From CAYJIX01 sp964370375 (GTDB lineage: Bacteria > Desulfobacterota > Desulfovibrionia > Desulfovibrionales > Desulfovibrionaceae): a stretch of 7,746 nucleotides of DNA. A program made the position numbers and the translations under genes. The stretch lies in contig CAYJIX010000082.1 in NCBI GenBank assembly GCA_964370375.1, forward strand, positions 1 through 7,746. Reading direction: 5' to 3'. Of the stretch, positions 1 through 5,824 are shown piece by piece (the first letter of the stretch is position 1; every line of letters begins with the position of its first letter). Under the pieces are notes generated by a model, which was not told the DNA's origin, ran no database searches, and saw nothing but the letters and a program-made list of their open reading frames with translations.

Positions 1-115
1 GCAAACGGCTTCGCCGCCATTCGGTCGGACGGCTATGCTTTGCACCCTTCGGGCAGGAACGGCTAGGGGCTCGCAATTGACGTTGAATCAAGTGCAGACA
101 AGGCTAAGGAGTACG

Positions 116-166
116 GACTTTGAACGAAGAACATTTGTTTCGTTACGGTGTTCGTTGTTCAAGGTC
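116..166. repeat. Imperfect 18-bp inverted repeat
   Basis: Left arm 116-133 (GACTTTGAACGAAGAACA) and right arm 149-166 (TGTTCGTTGTTCAAGGTC) are reverse complements at 15 of 18 positions, with a 15-nt loop between them. As RNA this is a substantial hairpin on either strand. No T-tract follows it, so it is not an obvious terminator. It lies in noncoding DNA and may be part of a dispersed repeat. Confidence 0.55.
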
Positions 167-325
167 ATTGCGAGGAAAATGGCTCAGGTACCTTATATAC
201 AAAGACAAAACTTTTAGCCCTTTTCCGTGGCAATCCACCTGTGCCCTTTAGGGTTCCTGTACATTTTGGGGTGTGCCTTTTGATCCACGGACGAAGGCAA
301 TCGCATCTTATTTACCTTGCATACA

Positions 326-369
326 GCCCTTTTTCAACTGTCGCTAGGGGCAGGCTGTTCAAAAAGGGC
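326..369. repeat. Inverted repeat in the purM 3' flank
   Basis: GCCCTTTTT at 326-334 pairs perfectly with AAAAAGGGC at 361-369. After one mismatch, three more pairs (336-338 with 357-359) extend the stem over an 18-nt loop. It lies about 100 nt beyond the purM stop. On the minus strand the arm holds a T5 run but no T-tract follows the hairpin, so a terminator role is possible but weak. Confidence 0.4.
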
Positions 370-381
370 CAAAGACAATGA

Positions 382-439
382 AATGGTGAATTTTAAGAGG
401 GCCCCACATGCACCCATGGTCCAATTAAAATTTGCCATT
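382..439. other. 58-nt extended hairpin just downstream of purM
   Basis: Bases 382-396 pair with 425-439 over 15 positions, counting two adjacent G.U pairs on the plus strand. After a 2x2 internal loop, 399-403 pair with 418-422, leaving a 14-nt apical loop. Read on the minus strand, the strand of purM, the two G.U pairs become a small CA/CA internal loop and the structure is kept in weaker form. It starts 32 nt after the purM stop, so a transcript 3' end or stabilising hairpin is the simplest reading. No good U-tract follows. An antisense or independent structured RNA on the plus strand is an alternative. Confidence 0.45.
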
Positions 440-471
440 GAAGCAGTGTACGGTGCTTTTGGGGCAGCCTT

Positions 472-1533
472 TTAAAAAAGGATGTCCACCTGCTCACCAT
501 TCTCATCATCATTACCCTGCCGCGGTGCAATGCTGCCAATAATCCACGACGGCATGTCCATGGCAGACAAGCGTTCAAGGACATCGTCTGCGCGATTTTT
601 ATCCACAACCATGATGTAGCCCAACCCGCAATTGAAAATCTGTAACATTTCAGGCCAGGAAAGATCGCCTTCGTTGCGCAGCCATTCAAAAACCGGCAAA
701 ATATTCCACGATCCAAAGCGTATTTCTGCCTTGACCGATTGGGGCAACATGCGCGGAATATTATCATAAAAGCCGCCACCAGTTATATGCACCATGCTTT
801 TAATGGGCACATCGCGCATGACGGAACGCACTTCCTGAACATAAATTTTTGTGGGCTCTAAAAGCACATCACGAACAGTTCCATCACACCCGGGCAAGGT
901 ATCGTCAGCCTGCAGGCCGCTTTTTTCCAAAAGTTTACGCACTAAGGAATAGCCGTTGGAGTGGATCCCTGACGAAGCAAGGCCGATGATCAAATCGCCC
1001 ACACTTACCGTTGAACCATCAACAATCTGTGCGTTGTCTGCAATGCCCACGCAAAAACCTGCTAAATCGTATTCGCCCTTGGCGTACATTTCGCCCATTT
1101 CTGCGGTTTCGCCGCCAAGCAGGGCGCATTTGGCCTGCTTGCAACCTTCGGCAACGCCATTGATAATGGTTTCTGCTTTTTCTGCATCAAGGGTGCCTGT
1201 GGCAAAATAATCCAAAAAAAACAAAGGACGCGCGCCTTGCACCAAAATATCGTTGACACTCATGGCCACAAGGTCGATACCTATAGTGTCGTGCTTGTCA
1301 AAAAGCACGGCTAGCTTTACCTTAGTACCAACACCATCGGTGGAGGCCACAAGCACAGGGTCTTGCATGTTTGTAAGGTCAGGACGAAAAAGCCCCCCAA
1401 ATCCGCCAATGTCAGAAAGCACACCTTGAATGTGCGTGGCGGCAATGCTTGATTTTATACGTGATACCAGCTGGTTGCCCTCTTCAATATTGACGCCGGC
1501 ATCGGTATAGGCCTTAGAGCGGTTTTGTGACAT
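472..1533 (-). CDS. purM: Phosphoribosylformylglycinamidine cyclo-ligase (AIR synthetase)
   Basis: Catalyses ATP-dependent ring closure of FGAM to aminoimidazole ribonucleotide, the fifth step of de novo purine synthesis, in the cytosol. The 353-residue protein is full length for the family. It shows STDGVGTK (64-71), the SVNDILVQGARPLFFLDY segment (92-109), GGETAEM (140-146), GLASSGIHSNGYSLVR (184-199), HITGGGFYDNIPRML (249-263) and FNCGLGY (300-306), in the usual order. Start choice: a GTG at 1542 is in frame, but it is part of a GAGGTG ribosome site that sits 8 nt before the ATG at 1533, so 1533 is preferred. No purN or other purine gene is adjacent in the window. The last residues (about 338-350) form a short acidic tail insert, NDDENGEQ, before VDILF. 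Identification is firm. Confidence 0.97.
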   Translation of the reverse strand: MSQNRSKAYTDAGVNIEEGNQLVSRIKSSIAATHIQGVLSDIGGFGGLFRPDLTNMQDPVLVASTDGVGTKVKLAVLFDKHDTIGIDLVAMSVNDILVQGARPLFFLDYFATGTLDAEKAETIINGVAEGCKQAKCALLGGETAEMGEMYAKGEYDLAGFCVGIADNAQIVDGSTVSVGDLIIGLASSGIHSNGYSLVRKLLEKSGLQADDTLPGCDGTVRDVLLEPTKIYVQEVRSVMRDVPIKSMVHITGGGFYDNIPRMLPQSVKAEIRFGSWNILPVFEWLRNEGDLSWPEMLQIFNCGLGYIMVVDKNRADDVLERLSAMDMPSWIIGSIAPRQGNDDENGEQVDILF

Positions 1534-1561
1534 TTTCTTCACCTCAGGTTGACTTTTACAA

Positions 1562-1590
1562 AAAATAGCCTTTTCCTAGCCGTAGCGCAA
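1562..1590 (-). promoter_or_regulatory. Candidate purM promoter
   Basis: Read on the minus strand, TTGCGC (1590-1585) and TATTTT (1567-1562) are separated by 17 nt and lie about 29 nt upstream of the purM ATG at 1533. Both boxes match the sigma-70 consensus at 4 of 6 positions, so this is plausible rather than strong. No purine-box operator is evident. Confidence 0.35.
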
Positions 1591-1602
1591 GAGGAGTTCT
1601 TT

Positions 1603-1998
1603 ATGCAATCACGAATACTTGGTTTTATAGTCGTATTTTTATGTGTATTATGTGTCTGTTCAAGCAGTTACGCTACAGGTCAAGTCCTATTTCCTGCACA
1701 AACACAGCCCAAAACAGAACAAGAAACAAACAAGTATGACAACGTATACATAGGTCAAGATGCACGCGGTGATGAAATTGTACGCGTGGAACCGCCAAGA
1801 GGTACACAGCAATCAACTCCGCAACAGCCAGCCATGCCCTATATTGCACCGCAGATTTACCCCAGTTATCCCCCCGGCACCTCGGGAGGAAGTTACCCGG
1901 AAGGAAGCTACCCCCCGTCAGAAGGGCAGCCTGAAGGACCGCCGCCAAGGCCACGTCCGCAAACACCGCCCTATATTTATAGGCCGAACGTTCAATAA
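1603..1998 (+). CDS. Small secreted proline-rich protein of unknown function
   Basis: I do not recognise a family. The ATG at 1603 is chosen because AAGAGGAG lies 6 nt upstream and because it puts a signal peptide at the N-terminus. An in-frame TTG at 1549 would add 18 non-signal residues. Residues 1-23 are a classic Sec signal: a short polar start with one Arg, then a hydrophobic core ILGFIVVFLCVLCVC, then SSSYA as a likely signal peptidase I site. The three Cys in the core do not form a proper lipobox, since no Gly/Ala/Ser precedes them. The mature part of about 108 residues is low in complexity. From residue 64 it is dominated by Pro, Gln, Gly, Ser and Tyr, with GSYPEGSYPPSEG around 96-108 and PPPRPRPQTPPY near 113-123. 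It is probably an extended periplasmic or wall-spanning protein. It is divergent from purM and has its own terminator. Confidence 0.72.
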   Translation: MQSRILGFIVVFLCVLCVCSSSYATGQVLFPAQTQPKTEQETNKYDNVYIGQDARGDEIVRVEPPRGTQQSTPQQPAMPYIAPQIYPSYPPGTSGGSYPEGSYPPSEGQPEGPPPRPRPQTPPYIYRPNVQ

Positions 1999-2018
1999 CA
2001 GGTGGCTATACCTGTTTT
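1997..2018 (+). terminator. Probable Rho-independent terminator of the proline-rich gene
   Basis: A perfect 7-bp stem, AACAGGT (1997-2003) with ACCTGTT (2010-2016), encloses a 6-nt loop and runs into a short TTTT tract at 2015-2018. It overlaps the last two bases of the stop codon. The T-tract is short, so strength may be modest. Confidence 0.55.
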
Positions 2019-2056
2019 AATCATGCAACTTTACCAAGTAATGCTTACAAAGTATA

Positions 2057-2084
2057 TTGACAAGGTACACGTATGAACTATAGT
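2057..2084 (+). promoter_or_regulatory. Promoter of higBA with possible operator
   Basis: TTGACA (2057-2062) is a perfect -35. TATAGT (2079-2084) is a 5/6 match to -10, with 16-nt spacing. Transcription would start near 2091, about 22 nt before the higB GTG. The -10 lies inside an 8-bp palindrome, ACTATAGT (2077-2084). Direct copies of ATGCTTA at 2041-2047 and 2085-2091 flank the promoter 44 bp apart. HigA proteins normally repress their own promoter by binding palindromes there, so either motif is a candidate operator. The operator part is inference. Confidence 0.65.
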
Positions 2085-2112
2085 ATGCTTAACGTAATAC
2101 GGAGAACGTAAT

Positions 2113-2391
2113 GTGATTGTCAGTTTTGCAAATAAGGACACTCGAATCTTTTTTGAAACCGGCCATTGCCCTCGCCTTGGACAAGCTGCGCGTTCTGCCT
2201 TGCGTAAACTCTATATTTTGCATGCGACAAAAACACTAGATTCATTACGTATTCCTTCCGGCAATCGTTTAGAGCAACTCAAAGGCAATCGTGCAGGGCA
2301 ATACAGCATACGCATCAACGACCGTTTTCGCATTTGTTTTGTATGGGCAGACGGGAATGCCCATGACGTAGAAGTGGTAGACTATCACTGA
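2113..2391 (+). CDS. higB: HigB-type mRNA interferase toxin (RelE/ParE superfamily)
   Basis: A 92-residue toxin of the 'plasmid maintenance system killer' family, the usual length. HigB enzymes cut mRNA on the ribosome and are neutralised by HigA. The signature segment is at residues 49-78: SGNRLEQLKG, then GQYSIRINDRFRICFVW. The chain ends in VDYH. As I recall from the Proteus vulgaris HigB structural work, the active-site residues there are Lys57, Asp90, Tyr91 and His92, and this protein has K57, D90, Y91 and H92 at the same numbers. It therefore looks catalytically intact. Translation starts at GTG 2113 behind GGAG at 2101-2104. The overlapping ATG at 2111 is followed at once by TGA and is not used. 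It precedes the antitoxin gene by 23 nt, the toxin-first order typical of hig loci. Confidence 0.93.
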   Translation: MIVSFANKDTRIFFETGHCPRLGQAARSALRKLYILHATKTLDSLRIPSGNRLEQLKGNRAGQYSIRINDRFRICFVWADGNAHDVEVVDYH

Positions 2392-2414
2392 CAGCCTACC
2401 CAAGGAGAAAACCT

Positions 2415-2696
2415 ATGATTGCTATACACCCCGGTGAAATTTTGCGTGAAGAGTACATGGCCCCATTAAACCTAACGGCTCATGGACTCGCTCTTGCGCT
2501 TGGTATTCCAGCCACACGAATACATGAAATAATACACGAAAAACGCGGTATAAGCACAGATACTGCCCTGCGCCTTGCTCGTTATTTGAGCACAGACATG
2601 CAGCTTTGGACAAATTTACAAGCGCATTATGAAGCCAGTCTTTTGTTAGAGAGCAAAAGCCACGAATTTGAACGAATTACGCCTCTTACCTTGTAA
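2415..2696 (+). CDS. higA: HigA-type antitoxin, XRE-family DNA-binding protein
   Basis: A 93-residue partner of HigB. It opens with HPGEILREEYM (residues 5-15), the hallmark N-terminus of VapI/HigA antidote proteins. A helix-turn-helix follows at about 20-60 (LTAHGLALALGIPATRIHEIIHEKRGISTDTA in the recognition part), then W65, which is conserved in the family. It binds and inhibits HigB and represses the shared promoter. AAGGAG at 2402-2407 gives a good ribosome site 7 nt before the ATG, stronger than that of higB. This fits the need for antitoxin excess. It is cotranscribed with higB and I see no terminator between them. The pair looks complete. Confidence 0.93.
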   Translation: MIAIHPGEILREEYMAPLNLTAHGLALALGIPATRIHEIIHEKRGISTDTALRLARYLSTDMQLWTNLQAHYEASLLLESKSHEFERITPLTL

Positions 2697-2880
2697 AAAA
2701 TATCGACATAGACTGCTATGAATAAAGCTGGGCAAGGTTGTTCCATGATCGCGCGTTTTGATGAAGGGTACGGCGTTTTTACGGCAGTATAGGATGTTAT
2801 GCTCCATACAGCGAAGAACATGCTACGCAAAAAGCGTTTCTTTTTTCAACATACCATAAGAGTGGCTGCTTGGAGGTTAT
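2697..2880. other. Intergenic gap between higA and the corrinoid adenosyltransferase gene
   Basis: This gap has no convincing gene. A 24-codon frame at 2718-2792 lacks a ribosome site. Near the right end, a weak stem, ACGC (2825-2828) with GCGT (2834-2837), runs into a T-rich tract, TTTCTTTTTT (2837-2846). It could end higBA transcription, although four base pairs are few. I see no cobalamin riboswitch elements. Confidence 0.4.
2825..2846 (+). terminator. Weak candidate terminator after higBA
   Basis: A 4-bp stem (ACGC/GCGT) with an A5 loop is followed by TTCTTTTTT. The T-tract is good but the stem is short. Confidence 0.25.
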
Positions 2881-3384
2881 ATGATCCTAATCTACACCGG
2901 TAACGGCAAAGGCAAAACATCGGCCTGTGTGGGGCAAGCTCTACGCGCCCTTGGGCAAGGCCTAAACGTGGCTTTTGCCCAGTTTATGAAAAAAGACGTG
3001 CAGGCAGGCGAACAACGCCTGTTGGCAGAGCTTTTGGGCGACACATTTTACATTGGCGGCACGGGCTTTTTTACAAACAGCGCTGATTTTCCCATGCATC
3101 GTGAAGCTGCTCAAAAAACCCTTGATTGGATTCACAAAAACATGCCCCTAGCGGATATGATGGTGCTGGATGAAGCGCTCTATGCCCTTAAAGCCGAGCT
3201 TATTCTTAAAGTAGAACTTGAAGAATTGCTTTTGCTCGCACAAAAGCACAACGTCCACCTTGTGCTTTCAGGGCGCGGCATGCCTGATTGGCTGTGCGAA
3301 AAGGCCGATACCGTTACTTCTATGGAGCCTGTAAAACACGCTTATGAGCAGGGCATTGCCGCCACAAAAGGTATTGAATATTGA
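2881..3384 (+). CDS. cobO: Corrinoid (cob(I)yrinic acid a,c-diamide) adenosyltransferase, CobA/CobO/BtuR family
   Basis: Transfers the 5'-deoxyadenosyl group of ATP to the Co(I) corrinoid, making adenosylcobalamin or its precursors in the cytosol. The 167-residue protein has the P-loop GNGKGKTS (7-14), which in this family is used in reverse orientation. It also has FMKKD (35-39), the Walker-B-like MVLDEAL (94-100), SGRGMPDWL (130-138), ADTVTSMEPVKH (142-153) and the closing ATKGIEY. The N-terminus begins right at the first beta strand, without the 20-30 residue extension found in enterobacterial BtuR. GGAGG at 2872-2876 is close to the ATG and supports this start. No other cobalamin genes and no B12 riboswitch are seen nearby, so it may serve salvage as well as synthesis. 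The symbol could equally be btuR or cobA. Confidence 0.93.
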   Translation: MILIYTGNGKGKTSACVGQALRALGQGLNVAFAQFMKKDVQAGEQRLLAELLGDTFYIGGTGFFTNSADFPMHREAAQKTLDWIHKNMPLADMMVLDEALYALKAELILKVELEELLLLAQKHNVHLVLSGRGMPDWLCEKADTVTSMEPVKHAYEQGIAATKGIEY

Positions 3385-3409
3385 TATTTTTTAAAAAAAT
3401 TGCTATTAG
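3381..3409 (+). promoter_or_regulatory. Candidate promoter at the end of cobO
   Basis: TTGATA (3381-3386, 5/6) and TATTAG (3404-3409, 4/6) are separated by 17 nt made largely of a T6A7 tract. It overlaps the cobO stop codon and points at the smr gene. It would give a leader of about 130 nt. Confidence 0.35.
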
Positions 3410-3476
3410 GAAAGCATAAACGTTACAAAAGACTATACGTAACAATCGGCTGTCCAAACCAGCTTTGCCGTCTAGC

Positions 3477-3504
3477 TTGTAAGGATTTATGCGTACAATA
3501 TAAA
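3477..3504 (+). promoter_or_regulatory. Candidate proximal promoter of the Smr gene
   Basis: TTGTAA (3477-3482, 4/6) and TATAAA (3499-3504, 5/6) have a 16-nt spacer and would give a leader of about 35 nt before the ATG at 3546. It is an alternative to, or works together with, the upstream candidate at 3381-3409. Confidence 0.4.
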
Positions 3505-3545
3505 CGACAACAGCGCCCCATAATCCATAACACCCAAGGCCACCC

Positions 3546-4511
3546 ATGAGCGACACATCGTTTACAAACAACCCCTTTGCCCAGCTGGACAAAAACCTTT
3601 TTGACAAAAAAAAGGGGGCACAAAAGGACGCACAAAAGGCAACGCCAAAAGCACCCCCAAAGCCTACAAAACCAAAGGCTGAGCAAAAAGCCCTTGACGA
3701 GGATGCAGCCTTGTTTTTTGACGCCATGCGCGCAACCAGCCCGTTAAGCAAGGATAAAGGGCGTAAAAAGCAAAAAAGCAAGCCGCTGCACAACCCGGTC
3801 TTTTTGGACAATGTGAACGCTGAACCTGAACGGCAAAAAAGCGTTGCTGAAGGTGATCTGCACAAAAAAGAGATTGAGCCCAAAACAGTTACTGCCCCCC
3901 CTACAACACAGGCCAATACAAAACCTTTTGCAGCGCAAAGCGCAGAAACAGAACCCACAGACGTTTCTTTTTTTGCTTCTGCCATGCAGGGCGTAGCTCC
4001 TCTTGATGGCAGGGGGCGCAAGGTCATGCTTGAACCTGTTGCCAAAAAGGCCGCGCCGCAAAAAATCCTTACGCCTGATCTGCAATTTGCCGTGAACAGC
4101 AGCAGGGAATACGTTGAAGGCTACCTTTTGGGCCTTGACCTTATGCTTGTGGGGCAATTGCAGGCAGGGCAATACAAACCTGCGGCGCATTTGGATTTGC
4201 ACGGTTTTTTGATACGCGATGCCTTTTACGCCTTGGTGCAGGCCATTCGTATTGCCTACATGAAGGATCAGCGCACTATCCTTGTGGTGACAGGGCGCGG
4301 GCACCATTCCCATGCAGGGCAAAGCCTTTTGCGCGACAAAGTTCAAGAATGGCTAACACAAGAGCCTGTAAAACACGTTGTTTTGGCCTTTTGTTCGGCA
4401 AAACCGTCTGACGGCGGTGTGGGTGCCCTGTACGTGTTACTGCGCCGCTTACGAAAAACCAACGCCTCCATTGATTGGGAAAAAACACCGCCAGATCCTG
4501 ATATTTTATAG
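3546..4511 (+). CDS. Smr-domain protein with long charged N-terminal arm
   Basis: The C-terminal third is an Smr (small MutS-related) domain, about residues 213-302. It has AHLDLHG (214-220), the ILVVTGRG..HS..G..L stretch (245-262) and the closing DGGVGALYVLLRR (289-301). Smr domains bind or cut nucleic acid. The E. coli relatives are SmrA, of unclear role, and SmrB, which cleaves mRNA at collided ribosomes using its DLH and GxG motifs. Both motifs are intact here (D217-L218-H219, G250-R-G252). Residues 1-180 are rich in Lys, Ala, Pro and Gln and are probably disordered. Within them, FFASAMQGVAPLDGRGRK (142-159) resembles the N-terminal LF.DAM.DV.PL motif of SmrA, and a second copy lies at 57-74. 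The ribosome site is only a modest AAGG 6 nt before the ATG. No MutS ATPase part is present, so this is not MutS2. The biological role is unproven. Confidence 0.88.
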   Translation: MSDTSFTNNPFAQLDKNLFDKKKGAQKDAQKATPKAPPKPTKPKAEQKALDEDAALFFDAMRATSPLSKDKGRKKQKSKPLHNPVFLDNVNAEPERQKSVAEGDLHKKEIEPKTVTAPPTTQANTKPFAAQSAETEPTDVSFFASAMQGVAPLDGRGRKVMLEPVAKKAAPQKILTPDLQFAVNSSREYVEGYLLGLDLMLVGQLQAGQYKPAAHLDLHGFLIRDAFYALVQAIRIAYMKDQRTILVVTGRGHHSHAGQSLLRDKVQEWLTQEPVKHVVLAFCSAKPSDGGVGALYVLLRRLRKTNASIDWEKTPPDPDIL

Positions 4512-4617
4512 GCACAGCACCTTTGCTATACCATTATTGCAAACATAAGACACGGCAGGAGTTTTTTTGTATACACGATTTGCTCATGTGCAAAAAAATA
4601 CAACATAGCAGCGTGCC
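4511..4617. other. Possible nested secondary structure after the Smr gene
   Basis: GGCAC (4511-4515) can pair with GTGCC (4613-4617), and TGCTAT (4524-4529) with ATAGCA (4605-4610), forming an interrupted outer stem. Inside it, TTTTTTTG (4562-4569) pairs with CAAAAAAA (4591-4598), with a further CAC/GTG helix within. It starts at the stop codon of the Smr gene. It may be a 3'-end structure, although the AT-rich inner stem could also be chance. Confidence 0.3.
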
Positions 4618-4797
4618 TCAAAATTGCGCTTAAAAATCAAAAAACGCCTGTTATTGCAAGTTTTACAAGCAGTTCAAACAGGCTTAGAGGCGCGACAAAC
4701 ATTTGTTTTTGTTAAAAAAGCTTTTCCAATGACTTTATAAGCAATGGCCGTTTACACTCAAGACAGCCCTTTTGGGACTGCCTAATAAAGGGAACGA
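4512..4797. other. Intergenic region between the Smr gene and amrS
   Basis: This 286-bp stretch holds no supported gene. Besides the structure at 4511-4617, it contains a 7-bp inverted repeat, GCCTGTT (4646-4652) with AACAGGC (4677-4683), across a 24-nt loop. It also holds a weak promoter-like pair, TTGTTA (4709-4714) and TTTATA (4734-4739), at a long 19-nt spacing. Just before amrS is a leader hairpin, CAGCCC (4764-4769) with GGG-A-CTG (4774-4780), which ends about 10 nt before the amrS ribosome site AAAGGGA and could affect translation. Confidence 0.45.
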
Positions 4798-5763
4798 ATG
4801 CAAACTCTTACCTGCCAGATATGCCCACATGCCTGCCAATTGCAACAAGGGCAAACAGGTTTTTGCCGAGCAAGGCGTCATGTGAACGGGCAAATCGTGT
4901 CCCTTGCCTATGGCAAGCCGTGCAGCGTTGCCATAGACCCCATGGAAAAAAAGCCTTTGTACCATTTTTTCCCGGGAACGCCCATTTTATCCTTGGGCAT
5001 GGCCGGCTGCAATCTGCGCTGTGCCAATTGCCAAAACAGCTCAATTTCGCAAAAAAGCCCTGAACAGGTTCCCCATGCAAACCTGCCCCCTGACGCCCTG
5101 CCCCATGTGATGAAGCAGCACAAGGTGGCTTCTGTGGCCTATACGTATACAGAACCCTTGGTTGCCTATGAATACGTGCTTGATTGCGCCAAAAACGTTA
5201 AACACGCAGGTGGGTACAATGTGCTGGTCACAGCTGCCTATGTGCAGGAAAAGGCTTTGCAAGAGCTTATCCCTTATATCGATGCCGCCAATGTTGACCT
5301 TAAAAGCATAGACCCTGCCATGTATCAAACAAATTGCAAAGCCACACTTGAACCTGTGCTTGCGGCTTTGCGCCTTTTGCATGAAGCTGGGGTACACCTT
5401 GAAATAACCAACCTTGTCATACCCTCCTACAACGATACAACAAAGGCCATACAACGACTTGTGGAAGAAGTTGCAAGCCTAAGCACCCATATTCCCTTGC
5501 ATTTTTCAAGGTTTTTTCCCTGTCATAAGCTTGCACACCTACCGGTAACGCCTGAAGAAACCTTGTTTACTGCGGCAAACATTGCCAAAACATACGGCCT
5601 ACATCATGTTTATGTGGGTAATGTTCAACGCGAATCCACTAAAACCTTGTGCCCAAAATGCCAAACACCGCTCATTGTGCGTGCAGGCTTCACCCTTGCG
5701 CACAACGTTGTTGCACATGGGGGCTGCCCCACATGCCAAAGCCCTTTATATGGAAGGTTTTAA
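4798..5763 (+). CDS. amrS: AmmeMemoRadiSam system radical SAM enzyme
   Basis: A 321-residue radical-SAM protein of the family encoded beside AMMECR1 and Memo proteins in many anaerobes. It is related to pyruvate formate-lyase activases. The reaction is not established to my knowledge. The [4Fe-4S] SAM motif is C71-x3-C75-x2-C78 within AGCNLRCANCQN. YTYTEPL (115-121) and NVDLKS (165-170) are the other family blocks. An N-terminal cysteine set, C6-x2-C9-x3-C13 and C23, precedes it, and the C-terminus carries two CxxC knuckles (C285/C288 and C310/C313), probably a metal site. Translation starts at ATG 4798 behind AAAGGGA. No AMMECR1 or Memo gene lies in the window, so the gene is separated from its usual partners or they lie elsewhere. 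The alternative label 'pyruvate formate-lyase activating enzyme-like' is common in annotations. Confidence 0.9.
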   Translation: MQTLTCQICPHACQLQQGQTGFCRARRHVNGQIVSLAYGKPCSVAIDPMEKKPLYHFFPGTPILSLGMAGCNLRCANCQNSSISQKSPEQVPHANLPPDALPHVMKQHKVASVAYTYTEPLVAYEYVLDCAKNVKHAGGYNVLVTAAYVQEKALQELIPYIDAANVDLKSIDPAMYQTNCKATLEPVLAALRLLHEAGVHLEITNLVIPSYNDTTKAIQRLVEEVASLSTHIPLHFSRFFPCHKLAHLPVTPEETLFTAANIAKTYGLHHVYVGNVQRESTKTLCPKCQTPLIVRAGFTLAHNVVAHGGCPTCQSPLYGRF

Positions 5764-5824
5764 GGCCATGGGGGCAGCCTAATGGTCGATTTACCTTATG
5801 AAAAACAGCCTTTCCCATTTGGCA

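Larger units (their letters stand above)
1..471. other. Hairpin-rich intergenic region without a supported gene
   Basis: No reading frame here has a convincing start, ribosome site or recognisable protein. The two plus-strand frames of 60 and 77 codons overlap each other and look like chance. The first 75 bases are GC-rich and made of short snap-back units: CGGC-TTC-GCCG at 6-16, CCC-TTC-GGG at 45-53, and GCAAA at 1-5 matched by TTTGC at 39-43. Further right are three larger inverted repeats, at 116-166, 326-369 and 382-439, listed separately. The left part could be a dispersed intergenic repeat or the decayed end of an element lying outside the window. I cannot choose between these from one copy. 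Confidence 0.5.

Noticed and set aside
35..381. Two overlapping plus-strand frames of 60 and 77 codons
   Set aside because: They have no ribosome site, no recognisable protein and odd composition, and they run through inverted repeats. They are likely chance frames in noncoding DNA.
1549..1602. Extension of the proline-rich protein to a TTG at 1549
   Set aside because: The added residues would precede and spoil the signal peptide. The ATG at 1603 has a strong ribosome site, and TTGACT at 1549 looks more like a -35 fragment, though without a clear -10.
2718..2792. 24-codon frame between higA and cobO
   Set aside because: It has a good ATG but no ribosome site and no hydrophobic or other recognisable feature. 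It is too short to support.
2697..2880. Possible cobalamin riboswitch ahead of the adenosyltransferase gene
   Set aside because: The 184-bp leader lacks the conserved B12-box-like core and is short for this class. Only a weak T-tract hairpin is present.
3320..4045. 241-codon minus-strand frame antisense to the Smr gene
   Set aside because: It mirrors the Lys/Ala/Pro-rich arm of the Smr protein. The strand has no plausible start signal, and the Smr frame has clear domain motifs.
3325..4377. Identical 16-base string GAGCCTGTAAAACACG in cobO (3325-3340) and in the Smr gene (4362-4377)
   Set aside because: In both it encodes Glu-Pro-Val-Lys-His in frame with the same codons. The flanks are unrelated and VKH is expected in the cobO family, so this is coincidence of codon usage rather than a repeat element.
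3546..4511. Reading the Smr gene as MutS2 or a mismatch-repair gene
   Set aside because: There is no MutS ATPase or clamp domain. The N-terminal part is low complexity and only the Smr domain is recognisable.
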